From positions 292,501 to 356,500 of the forward strand of contig BDSI01000091.1 of assembly GCA_003117195.1 (NCBI GenBank): a DNA stretch of 64,000 nucleotides, given 5' to 3'. The DNA comes from Eudorina sp. 2006-703-Eu-15. Its lineage: Eukaryota > Chlorophyta > Chlorophyceae > Chlamydomonadales > Volvocaceae. Of this stretch, positions 54,501-64,000 are shown piece after piece. A program made the translations under genes and the position numbers. Positions within the stretch are counted from its first letter, which is position 1. Every line of letters begins with the position of its first letter. The notes beneath the pieces are model-generated. The model was not told where the DNA came from, did no database searches, and was given only the letters and a program-made list of their open reading frames with translations.

Positions 54501-55933
54501 GTTGGGTTGGGTCGCGGCGGGCGGGTCGGGTTCGAGCAAAGCCGGCGGGCGGGTCGGGTACCCGACCGCTGGGGGCCCAGGTATTTCCCTCTCACAGTTT
54601 GAATATGTCTACCAACTTCATGTACCCCCTCTCACACCCCTGAGAGACCCATGCAGTTCCCCCCCTTTCGCGCTGGAACCTGGGTGGTGTGCCCCAGGCC
54701 CTCGCTGGCGCATCACTGATCTCGCCCCCGCACGTTTCCGGGCATGGCTTGGCTTACTTCGCCCACGGCCGTTACTACACCGGGCTGCTGGATGCGCTTT
54801 GAGCTCAGCGCCAAGAGCTGTGTGCTCGAGAGCCCCTGGGGGGGCGGGGCTGTTCCGGCCCTGCATGATCTGGGTCAGCCGCTGTCACGCCGCCGTCGGA
54901 GACCCAAAGCCGGATCAGGTCCGTCCCAACCGGATCAGGTCCGTCCCAACCGGATCAGGTCCGTCCCAACCGGATCAGGTCCGTCCCAACCGGATCAGGT
55001 CCGTCCCAACCGGATCAGGTCCGTCCCAACCCTGGAGGCTCATGCTCACGCGGGGGCGGTCACGTTGGCCCTGAGCAGTGGTTTCAGCAGCTCTAGCATT
55101 TGGTGACCTGGGGGTACACAGGGACGGATGGTTATGGTGACGGATGGTTACGGCAGTCAGGGGCGGGCAGCGGATCGCATTTGGAGCAACAGCCAATGGC
55201 ATGCCCAGCACCTCAGCCGCCGTAATGACAGGATAAAGTGGTGGCCTCCGGGGTGGCGCGGTGGATGGGTAGGGATCAAGTGCCCTTTGTTGTCTGCCTG
55301 ACGCCGAGGGCGGTTCATGCCTGTCGTCTGGGTGAACGGGGTTGCTGAAATATGGGGATGCAACCTGTAGCTGCTGTGTCGGGCGTTGCCCCGCTGGGGT
55401 GCCGGGAGTCGATGATGACCAGCAGTACTCACCTAGGAGGCCAAACGCAGGCGCGAGGGACCCCTTCCGTAGCTGCGATTCAAACCTACTACCAGGAGCT
55501 GATTGGGGGAGGGTCAAGAATCACCTCACCGTACTGGTCCCAGCCTTTGGCTGCCTCGGCGGCAGCAACAGCAGCTACTGGAGCCATAGCGTCTGCAATC
55601 GTCGTATCGCCTCCATTATCGCCAGAATCTCCAGCATCTAACCTAGCTTGTGGTGCCCTGTTGAGGCCAAGACGGTAAGCCCCGTCAGCCAATGACAGGT
55701 AGGTTACTCATGCACCCGAAAACCGAGAGAACCACGCACCGCCGTCGTTGGGACCTGCCAGCGCCACCAGCTGAGGTCCCTGCATCCTCACGTACGCGGG
55801 GACTTCGCTCCGCGTAACGCAAGTACACATTCCAGACCGGAGCGCATTCCTGCTCGGAAAGCACGCCGTGCTCCAGCCGCAGCTCTGCCCCACCAGCCGA
55901 ACCAGCCTGGCGTTTTAAAGCTTTATCAATTTT
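48572..55933 (-). CDS. Large many-exon protein of unknown function (>700 aa, model incomplete)
   Basis: Exons placed: 55933-55740, 55657-55530, 55498-55433, 55107-55050, 54869-54758, 54208-54128, 53659-53613, 53104-53059, 52798-52650, 52016-51952, 51645-51547, 51229-50915, ~50550-50468 (start uncertain), 50277-50204, 50020-49958, 49474-49387 and 49105-48572. Phases agree at most junctions. A missing exon is implied between 54758 and 54208, the exon near 50.5 kb is unresolved, and the first listed exon lacks an ATG. Segments such as LLALSSKRIQQPGVV, TLLQLLEWHPPAKLE, ILLLKYWVKLLQ, TSYLENSLVYRLMQ and GLALLVTVLTAAALQQAQQE look helical and leucine-rich. An alpha-solenoid scaffold is a guess. The C-terminal exon includes Gly and acidic low-complexity runs. 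I recognise no family. Confidence 0.6.
53696..53735 (-). repeat. Dispersed intronic element, copy 2
   Basis: On the minus strand it reads CAGTTTGATATTGTCTACCA then ATTTCCTATACCTCCC. It lies about 40 bases upstream of the 3' splice site at 53659. The adjoining GCTGCTGCCAGAGCGA is shared with copy 3. Confidence 0.65.
53940..54125. repeat. ~25-30 bp GC-rich minisatellite
   Basis: Six to seven units of CACGCGCGGCCCACCCCCxC with small variants fill the intron immediately downstream of the exon at 54208-54128. Confidence 0.9.
54236..54285 (-). repeat. Dispersed intronic element, copy 3
   Basis: On the minus strand it reads CAGTATAAATTTGTTTATCA then ATTTCCTATACCCCCC. It lies about 30 bases upstream of the 3' splice site at 54208. 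Confidence 0.65.
54596..54632 (+). repeat. Dispersed intronic element, copy 4 (opposite orientation)
   Basis: On the plus strand it reads CAGTTTGAATATGTCTACCA then ACTTCATGTACCCCC. It is therefore antisense to the host minus-strand gene, and more diverged than the other copies. Confidence 0.55.
54911..55030. repeat. Six perfect copies of a 20 bp unit
   Basis: CGGATCAGGTCCGTCCCAAC is repeated six times without a mismatch in the intron between exons 55107-55050 and 54869-54758. Confidence 0.97.
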
Positions 55934-55940
55934 CTGTGGG

Positions 55941-56877
55941 ATGGAGAACCCCCGAGGTCATGGTGAGTATGGGGAGCTGTCGCAACCCCGACAAAAATAA
56001 TTTCGCAACCAGGTGTGCGACCGACCTGCTGCTCTAGAATGTTATTTGCATTCGTGGCTCTGGTAGACCTTCGGCGAGAAGACATCTTGAAACACTTTTA
56101 TGTATCAGGATTGGCGGTTGTTTGGCAGGTGACGAGCACAGCGTCTTATATACTGCATAAGAGCTTCTCGAAATAAGCTAGTCGTAGGCTTCCCATACAG
56201 CACAAGTCGGCGATATTGGTGTGTCTTGTGCGATTGGCGCCAACCCTAAATGGTCGCCGTACACTGATCATGTCCGTGCCCTGGTCTGCAAGCCTCCCAC
56301 GTCCCCCTTTCCCAGCGCGCTCATATCGAAATCGTGAGCATGGAATGCCCATCGATTTGGCAACGGTTACCTGGATCGACTCGGCTCTGGCGCTCCCATA
56401 GTTGTGAGCCTTGGCCCCGCCCCAAGATCGTCGAGATACAAATCCGCAGGTCGCTCTCCGCACACATCGCGCGTGTTGCTCAAATTACGACGTACCCCGA
56501 GCAAGTGTGGACTAATCGGTACATGCACCAAGTACGATCAAGGCATGTTACATTGGACCCCGCGGCTAGCCATAATCTGGGACTGGATGGGTCCCATAGT
56601 CTGGGACCGCATGCCAGGGTGTGCCATGGCCTGGGACTGGGTCCCGTGGTCTTGGACCGCATGCAAGGGCGTGTCATGGCCTAGGACCGGGTCTTATTGT
56701 CTGGGACCACGTGCCAGGGCTTGCCATGGTCTGGGACCGGGTCCCACGGTCTGGGACCACGTGCCAGGGTGTGCCATGGCCTGGGACTGGGTCCCGTGGT
56801 CTTGGACCACGTGCCAGGTCTTGTCCCAACGCCTCCTCACACGGGACACCACGAACCGCTGCCGTACCGTACGACAG
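55941..56877. other. Unassigned stretch upstream of the 57 kb fragments
   Basis: ATG 55941 followed by a short frame and a good donor (GTGAGT at 55963) on the plus strand could be the first exon of the gene whose later exons are at 56878-57179; this is unproven. A minus-strand open frame at 56146-56463 is also possible as an upstream exon of the 48572-55933 gene. The 3' third is a minisatellite. Confidence 0.3.
56577..56822. repeat. ~49 bp minisatellite, about five copies
   Basis: Units share TCTGGGACCACGTGCCAGGG, GTGCCATGGCC and GGACTGGGTCCC, with CACGTG/GCATGC variation. The array ends just before the exon at 56878. Confidence 0.9.
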
Positions 56878-57179
56878 CCAACCAGACCGTCCCGGGGCAG
56901 ACCCTGTGGTATTGGTACGGCTTCTACACGACCCACAAGACGATGTACACCGTCACCTCCACACACGCCACCTGTAAGGACGTAGGCCATAAAGAGTATA
57001 AATACCATAGAAAGCTGATGCCCAGCATCCGCGGAGGCCTTTTCTAAAGACAGGCTTTACAGAGTGTAAATACCATAGAAAGCTGGTGCCCAGCATCCGC
57101 GGAGGCCTTTTCTAAAGACCGTCCTTTCACCACCAACAACTTCTCGGGCACGTGGCTCATGCACAGGAGCGTCCTGCCG
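56878..57179 (+). CDS. Two exons of an unidentified gene (fragmentary model)
   Basis: Exons 56878-56973 and 57118-57179 join in phase across a 144-base intron with good GT and AG sites, and third codon positions are almost all G or C. The product contains GQTLWYWYGFYTTHKTMYTV and TNNFSGTWLMHRSVLP. Aromatic residues and Thr are abundant, as in extracellular or lumenal domains, but I recognise no family. Possible continuations in phase are 57359-57429 (through a CA repeat) and 57485-57734. The 5' part was not located with confidence. Confidence 0.45.
56993..57119. repeat. Duplicated 3' splice-site segment (two ~59 bp copies, period 68)
   Basis: The sequence from AGAGTATAAATACCATAGAA to GGAGGCCTTTTCTAAAGAC at 56993-57051 is repeated at 57061-57119 with two or three changes. 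Both copies end in an AG that could serve as acceptor (57048-57049 and 57116-57117). Confidence 0.9.
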
Positions 57180-57383
57180 GTGCGTCCGGGCTCCGGCGGC
57201 AGGCAGGGCGGTGTGCGTGATGGCAGCAGCAAGGGCAGAGGACTGTGCTTTTGGCTGGCTTGTTGGCGTATGGGCCTGTTGGCTGAAGTCGTCGCGCATT
57301 CGCGATGCGTGTGACTATGTGTGCCGATGCTTGGTTGTGCCGTTCTCCACGCTTGCAGGTTCCTGCCGCTGCCGTATACACGC

Positions 57384-57389
57384 ACGCGC

Positions 57390-57427
<38 letters not shown>
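57384..57427. repeat. (CA)n microsatellite
   Basis: CA-rich run directly before a GTAAGT donor-like sequence at 57430. Confidence 0.9.
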
Positions 57428-58084
57428 CGGTAAGTATTATAATACCTGGTTGAGGTCGGGTGGATCTCTTCTCATTACGCAGGATTTACCCCGCAGTTCT
57501 CTGGAAACCACACCCCGCAGTTCTCTGGAAAACACACCCCGCGCGAAAACACGCGCACGCGCACGCACATGCCCCATCATGTCGCTACGCGTGCGTGCAT
57601 TTGGGAACCAGGGCAACCAGCGGCTGAGAGAGTGCCTTGCGGTCAGTTCCCGGAACCAGCAGGCTGCGGGCTATGTGGGTTCCGCACTGCCGCCAGATCC
57701 CTATACTAATTTAGAAAGCAAGTGTCCGCTATAATGGCTAAACTCTGTGTGGACGGTGAGAACCAGCCTTGCAGACCCTGCTGAGTGGATTTCTATGGTT
57801 CCGTTCAAATGTGACAGACGAGGTGCTACATACTCGCGTAACAAAAACCAAAAGATGCATTCATAGCATCATTTTCATGTTCTTTTATGTCTTCTTCATA
57901 TGCCTTTCCTCTTCGTAGGAAGTAAAATTATGAAGCGCTTTGCGGGCGTATGAACTGCGCATGAACCATCTATGAAAATGTCATGAAGAGGTTATGAAGA
58001 TACGAAATGGCTTATGAAGATAGGTCCGTTCCACGAGTGTGATGCAGGGAACGAAGACCAGCTCGGAGGGCAGTCGGCGACTAC

Positions 58085-58799
58085 CAGGGTTGGTACCGTA
58101 TTCCGTAATGATACGCCCAAATTACGCCGGCGTAATATTACGCTAGTTACGCATCACGGGTACCCTTCTAAGACGTCTGGCGTAAATGTTGGGCGTAAAA
58201 TCACTGCTCGGGCCGAAACGTAAACCTGCCGAAACGTAAACCTGCCGAAACCAGTTTCGGTGTTTCCGACGAAGAGGTCCTGGTTCTGCGGAAAGGCCGA
58301 AACCTGTTTCGGCCCCTTTCGGCTTGTGCCGTACCGCGGAACCTACTTTTTCTTATTTCAAAGGCTACGTGCGTTATGGAGAGCTGCGAAACTATGCGAA
58401 TGTTAAATCAACATAGAAATGTCTGCGACAACTTCCGCTCTGAGCGGCGGGGACTCTGAGCCAGTCAAAAATAAGGGCGGAAGGCCCTCTGATCAGGCCG
58501 TCTGGGCTCACTATGAGAAAAAGGAGTACAACTCAAAATCTAAGAACTGGACAGTCGTCTGCAACTACTGCCGGACCGAGTCTAAGCAAGGGCGCCTTCA
58601 GGAGATGCGCATCCACATCGCTACCAAGTGCACAGGTCCCGTCCCGCCTGAGGTCAGGCACGAGCTGCAGGCAGCAGTGACCAAAGACACCAGCAGCGCT
58701 TCCTCTCGCACCTTACAGCACGTCCCAGATGCGCCACCGCACGTAGGGCCCACTAGAAACGATGTTATAGCATGCGCGTCATTAATTACAGCATTTTGA
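58085..58799 (+). mobile_element. 5' fragment of a hAT-family DNA transposon
   Basis: The ORF 58419-58799 encodes a BED-type zinc finger. The order is GGRPSDQAVWAHYEKKEY, the C-x2-C pair in WTVVCNYCRTESKQG and the H-x4-C in MRIHIATKC, which is the DNA-binding N-terminus of hAT transposases. The frame stops before any catalytic or dimerisation domain. Upstream at 58085, CAGGGTTGGTACCG resembles a hAT terminal inverted repeat. No matching 3' end was found, so the copy is truncated or rearranged. Confidence 0.65.
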
Positions 58800-60558
58800 G
58801 GTTTCCGATAGTTTCCGTAGGTTTCGCGAGGTTTCGCAGGAGGGTCCAGAAATCGGAAACTATTTCGGTATTGGCAGTACGGTTTCGGCCCGAGCCCTGC
58901 GTAAAATACGCGAGGAAGTTTCGGAGCGGCACCTTGGCGCCAGCTTGGCGCCTTCCAAAGGGCAAACAACGCTTTCACGCTTAGCTAACTTACCTGATCT
59001 GGTTGTCAATTGTTGTTTTTTAACCTCCTAGTAAGGGGAGCGCCGGTTGGGGTCATTTTACACTGACATAGCGGGCAATAGGGGTGTTTCTATGGGCCTG
59101 AAACCACGTTTTTGCTACGCAAAGTGTTTCTATGGGAGGTGGTCGTACCACTGTGGCGTTGTAGCGCCCGCACCGGGGCGGGCCACGCCCCGTGGGCGCC
59201 CAAAAATTTTCGCGTATGGGACAACCCGTGGGAGGACACGCCCGGGCGCCCAGGATCGTTTGTGTTAGGAATCGATACCAGCTGCGGAAGCGATCGAGAT
59301 GTTTATCGAGATTTGCGGATGCGCGAGCGGTAAGCGGAAGTTGGTGGAAGTAAAGGTTTGACCTACGGCCACTGGCCCTGGTGTATTTTCCGAGCCGGAA
59401 ATTAGGCAGAGTTTCGCTGCGAGGCCGTCAGGCCCAGGAAACGTTTGGTGCCTGTTTGTTTACTGGGAGAACGCAGACGGGGAAAGGAGACGTCGCGTCA
59501 TAGACGTACTGTAGCGTAGTCTAGCGCAGATTGAAGGTGAAGGAGGAAGAAGGATAGCTGGGGAAAGCTGTCTGTGCCCGTGTTGTGGGACAGATGTGGG
59601 AAACAAAGTTCAAGCCGTTTGCTTACAAGTACCGAAACACTCCAGAAATACTTGAGGGAATTAATCGTCCTCAAGGAGCGTGAGGGTTACGTCCCAGTGA
59701 CCTTTTAGGTATGGTAACGATTTACGACCGCTTCGCCACGACTAAAAAACAACGGTCCGGCGGCGCCTTTTATATCAATCGTGCGCCCGCCATTCGTGCA
59801 ACTGCAGTACTGACAACGTAATACAGGCCAGTGTGCAACGTAATGCATACTGGGTGCAACTTAATGCAGGCCAGGATGACGTCGACGCAGGCCACGAGGC
59901 CAAGTGAATTACGTTGTCACAACAGCGGATAAAGTTCCTATTTATCAAACGTCACTCGACATCGACTGTTTTGCACCAGTCGTTAGGACAGCGCATTTCG
60001 CAGTCAAACGTCGCGGGTTCGAACCTCGGATGTCGCATCCGCACATCGGTTGCGCCTCTTTGCAACGTATACGGCAGATGTCTCGAGTTCAACTCACACG
60101 AACTGTATGTTATTTTGCTTGACCGTGCTCATCGTCGCGTGTCCGGACAACAATTATAACCTACGCGACGAAAACTGTCCGCCCAATCGCAACGGAACTC
60201 AGGAAAGTTCGCTACAGCTGTAGCGGTCCCCCCCTTTCGAAAACCTGGCCCCCTGGTCAGGTGGCTCGGAAATCGGGGACTGCCCTCGGTTCTCGCATTA
60301 CCAACACTCGACTGTATAGCAAAGTCGAACCATTCGAACACATTGGACAGCCGAGGCTGGTACGAAGCAGTACATCGGACTTCGTCAAGTATAAACGCGA
60401 CCGCATTGTCGATACATGCCACTCATCATTTTGGTATGTATTTGTTTGTTTGACGTATGCTATAATCCTTGCGCAGTGAATGGCAGCATCATAATGTATC
60501 TGTACGTAGAGAGCAGTGACGCAACCATATCCTCCCTTCGCAGTATCCGCTCTTACCA
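58800..60558. other. Transposon-like debris without a supported gene
   Basis: GTTTCG/GTTTCC-rich sequence at 58799-58900 resembles the hAT leader. A GC-rich block with CACGCCCCGTGGGCGCCC lies near 59180. A tRNA-like B-box (GGTTCGAACC) occurs at 60018-60027. Open frames here are short and unconvincing. Confidence 0.4.
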
Positions 60559-63500
60559 CTAAACACGTCCCCACAATGGAACCACTGGGAGAGGGCGCAG
60601 CTGTGGCTGACGCACCAGCTTTAGTTTATCAGGAGCGCACTTTGGGCACTTGGCGACGTGCGTCCGTACATCATGTTGCATATTTTCCCAAAAGAAACGT
60701 TTCCGCAGGAAGTCGTACGTCTTGCTGACTCCCCAATGAGCCATATCGTGAGCCTCCTGTAGGGCCGCGCGCGGCCTTCTTGCGCAACCTTGTCATCTCC
60801 CGCAGGTTATCTTCTCCGGATGCCGAAGCATCGACGGGCAGCTTGCCGGTCTCAAGGTACCGAATCAACGCACTGTCCTGCCAGATGTCCGTGACGGTTG
60901 AAGGTCCGGGTTTCGGTGCTTCACTCGAGCTGTTATCACTGCCCGAGGTAAGAACGCTTGACCCTGAAGTTGAGTCGCTCTCCTTGTTAGAGTAAGACGA
61001 GGGAGAAGAAAGTGACGGGATCAATCCCTGAGTAGCAGTACGGTCGGCCACAGGACGACCTGGGGGCCCCGGGGGCGAATAATGGCTGGCCCTCCAGCCA
61101 ATTGACGATCGGCGGGAAGAGATGGAGCCGGTGTGTCCAGGGCGGGCACGGGCGGGGAGAATCGAACACGCTTGACTGGCGCATCACCAGAAGCGGTAGT
61201 AAGGCGACGCTTCGTCGGGCGGACGGACAGATTTTGTCGAAGGTGTAGTCGGGTTATCCTTATGAAGTGGGCAGAACCATGGTCCGGCCGGGACTGCAGC
61301 CAAAGGCGGGTCCAGACATGTAGTGTGCCAACCCAGACAACAGGAAGGCTCATCGCAAAGCAGTAGGGTAGACATCGGTCGTCCACGTAGGCAGACCGCG
61401 CAAATGATTCCAGGGTCATCATCCTTATCAGTGCTTTCTGAACCAGGCGGCTCTGCGTAATCCGCCAGACGTTGATTGAGAGCAGGCCGGCGACGGCGTT
61501 TCCGTGCGCGTTCCGTTGTAGGTGTAACATCAGGCGCGTCAGTCGTCGGATGAGTTGTCTTATCCAAGCGCCGCTTGCCGAGCGAGACCAGGGAGCTGGC
61601 TGCTTCGCGCAAGGGGTCGCGCTCTGGGGAAGGCGAAGAGAGACGAGGCGGCGGGTGAGGTGCCACCGTAGCCATTCCAACAGGTGAGTTGTCCTGATGA
61701 CGCTCCTCCTCTTGTTCGGCGATCAGAATCTGAACCTCGGAAGCGACAGCCGCAATTGAGCATGCCAAGATGGCGGCATCCTCAAAGGGGTCTTGAACAT
61801 GATCGGTTTCGGTAGCCATGTCACGGTCCATCAAGTGTCCCAAGCGACTCAGACCATCCACATTAGAATTCTTGCGCCCAGCCTTGTGCATTACTTCAGA
61901 GTCGTACGCCTGAAGCTTGAGTGCGTAACGGGCCAACTTGCCGAGAAGGTCCCGTGCGCGTACAGTCCTCAAAGACCGAACTGCCATGGAATCCGTAATG
62001 AGCACAAAGTGCGTGCCGTACAAATAGGGGTGGAAGTGCTTGATAGCCCATAGAGCAGCGTAGGCCTCTCCATCCGCCGCGCTGTAGTTGAGTTGAGCTC
62101 CTGTCATAGCCTTGCTGGCGAATTGCACAGCGTACTCAAATCCTTCGTCGTCCCGCTGGGCTAGGCACGCGGCAACGGCGGTACGGCACCAGTCAACTTG
62201 GACCATAAACGGGCGCTGAAAATCAGGTGCGCGGAGTACAGGCTCCCGCAACAGGGCGTTCCGAAGCTCTTGATTACTCTTGAAAAGCATCTTGTTCGCG
62301 CGGGCCCCAAGACCAGGGAGCTCCTTGCTTGAGTAGCGCATATAGTGGCCGAGCGATCAGGCCAAAACCAGGGATAAGCTCCCGGTAGTAACCAACAGCT
62401 CCCAACCAAGCTCGTACTTCGCGAACGTTGGTCGGAGAAGGAATCTCTGCAATCTTCATGACGTTAGCAGGGTTGGGTCCCACGGTACCACGTACCCCAT
62501 CGAGTAGGTGACCAAGGAAAATCACACGTTGTTGCCCAAACGCGCATTTCTTAGCTGCGATCTTGAGACCAGCCATCCGTAGCAGATCGAACACCTGCTG
62601 AAGATGTCGTACATGATCTTGTAGTGTGGGGCTGAAAATCAGAATGTCATCCAAGTAGACCACCACACAGCGCTCCCGTAGCGGACCATCAGTCGATGCC
62701 GGGTGCGGAGGCGAATCCTCTAACAGCGGGCCTAGCACCTTGTGCATCAGGGTAGCGAACACGGCGGCTGACCCCTTGAGACCCATGGGCATCCGTACAT
62801 ACTGATACTGGGCCGTCGGCGTAGCAAATGCCGTACGCTCCTTGGAAGCCTCGTCGGCCATGGGGACTTGCCAGTAGCCAGACTTCAAATCCAGACTCGA
62901 GTAGTATCATGTTTCACCACCCGGAGGTGCAGCAGTATCCAAAATATCCTGGATGTGACCTACGTATCGGAAATCGAATGTCCTTAGTAACGTCGTTGAC
63001 CTTGCGCATGTCGACGCAGGGCCGAAGCTCTCCGTTCTTCTTGGGGACGACTACCACCGGCGACACCCAAGGGCTGTTGGACAGCTCGATGATCCCGTCC
63101 TGAAGCATCTGCCGCATCTCAGCGTCAACGGCAGCCTTCTCGGTGCGTGATAAACGGTAAGGGTTTTGGGCGATGGGAGGATGCTCCCCTGTGTCCACTC
63201 TCATGGACACCCATGTTGTGAATCCAAGCTCTCGGTTGGTGAGGGCGAACATGTCGAAGTTGTCGGCCAGACACGTGTCCAGCAATTGGCGGTCGGGGTA
63301 TGGGAGATCGGTATTCACCTTGCTACTTAGCAAGACGCGTAGCTCGGTGGTAGGAGTCTTGATGGGCCGGATCGCACGAGCCACTAGTCCGCGGAAATGG
63401 GCCTCCTCCAAGTGACCGTCGTGATCTAAACCGTCCGGAGCGATAGCAGCCGGCACGGACGCATCAAACTGTGTCGCCGTGGTAGGGCCGAAAGTGGCGG

Positions 63501-63978
63501 AGGAACGCTCCTCGGTCAGCAAACGTGGGATTAACAGCTCCCGGGGACTCAAAACTGGTATGGGTAGAGGGGTCGAACAGGGCGGATCGGCGGCAGTCGA
63601 AGTAGACGCCTCAGGAATCAAGTACGAGTCATCGTTGCACTCAACACCGTCTCCAAGCCAAACATCTGCCCTGGCTGCTTCACTGCCGGAGCTAACGACG
63701 CTGCCGGTGCTCCACGCATCCGTGGCCCATTCACCACTGGAGGTGCTTACTGACAAGGCCTTGTCTGACCTAAGCATCTGTCGTACAAGCATGTCAACGA
63801 TGTGTTGCATGTCTGTGTCTCCTCCAAGTTCCGAATCAATATCGCTGGGCACTTCGCTGCTTCCCGCAGGTAAATCGACAATCTCAGGTGCGGAGTCTTC
63901 GCTGACAACCAATGGTGACGCCTCCTCTCGGGGCGTGGGCGTCTCAGGCGGCTGTACCGGGGTTTCGGCCTCCAACAT
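60559..63978 (-). mobile_element. Degenerate Ty3/gypsy-type retrotransposon pol (continues past right edge)
   Basis: Pol domains run right to left in several frames. The reverse transcriptase N-part is at 63978-62914 (PYRLSRTEKAAVDAEMRQML, SPWVSPVVVVPKKNGELRPC). The RT core is at 62888-62274 (KSGYWQVPMADEASKERTAF, catalytic YLDD in VVVYLDDILIFSP). RNase H is at 62341 to about 61760 (VDWCRTAVAACLAQ, LITDSMAVRSL). A PHD-type zinc finger is at about 61430-61250 (CAVCLRGRPMSTLLLC, WHTTCLDPPL, WFCPLH). A DIWQDSALIRYLETGKLP spacer follows, then the integrase zinc-binding H2C2 module at 60744-60559 (AHWGVSKTYDFLRKRFFW, HVAKCPKC). Frame changes near 62.9, 62.3, 61.2 and 60.7 kb plus a stop near 62.91 kb show it is dead. 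No integrase catalytic core follows. Confidence 0.9.
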
Positions 63979-64000
63979 GAAAGCTGGTTGATGACCGTCA

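Noticed and set aside
59960..60060. A functional tRNA gene
   Set aside because: The anticodon loop lacks U33, the T- and anticodon stems have mismatches, and spacing does not give a normal cloverleaf.

Overview
The window is nuclear DNA from a green alga, most likely a volvocine chlorophyte of the Chlamydomonas/Volvox group. Genes are split into many short GC-rich exons with GT-AG introns. Simple repeats fill the introns, and TGTAA poly(A)-type signals follow three genes. A plastid PII protein carries the C-terminal extension typical of green algae. I could not determine the genus. Gene models were built by hand from splice sites, requiring reading phase to match across each junction, with no RNA evidence.

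Left part (1-22 kb): a minus-strand secreted protein (308-8971, running off the left edge) has a signal peptide, N-glycosylation sequons and a probable proprotein-convertase P-domain. Its introns hold very large microsatellites. It is divergent from two head-to-tail paralogues of an unrecognised family (10010-15081 and 17191-22088) with identical 11-exon architecture. A truncated LINE lies in an intron of the second copy.

Middle (22-46 kb): a repeat-rich spacer is followed by a minus-strand six-exon gene of unknown function (24519-26903). Next come a plus-strand cytochrome P450 resembling the CYP7/CYP8/CYP39 group (28176-34427) and UDP-glucose 6-dehydrogenase (35077-38265). After a spacer with a second copy of the UGD upstream region, a glutaredoxin-like gene (minus, 41882-43172) and GLB1/PII (plus, 43752-46295) form a divergent pair.

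Right part (46-64 kb): a long minus-strand, many-exon gene of unknown function spans 48572-55933, followed by coding fragments of an unidentified plus-strand gene near 57 kb. The rest is transposon territory: the 5' end of a hAT element at 58.1-58.8 kb and a broken Ty3/gypsy pol on the minus strand from 60.56 kb to the right edge, with a PHD finger between its RNase H and integrase parts.

The recognisable enzymes have separate jobs: UDP-glucuronate supply for wall and matrix polysaccharides, nitrogen/carbon sensing, redox chemistry and P450 oxidation. Nothing suggests a gene cluster. The least explained items are the paralogue pair, a small dispersed intronic element seen four times, the duplicated UGD upstream region, and the PHD-bearing retroelement.
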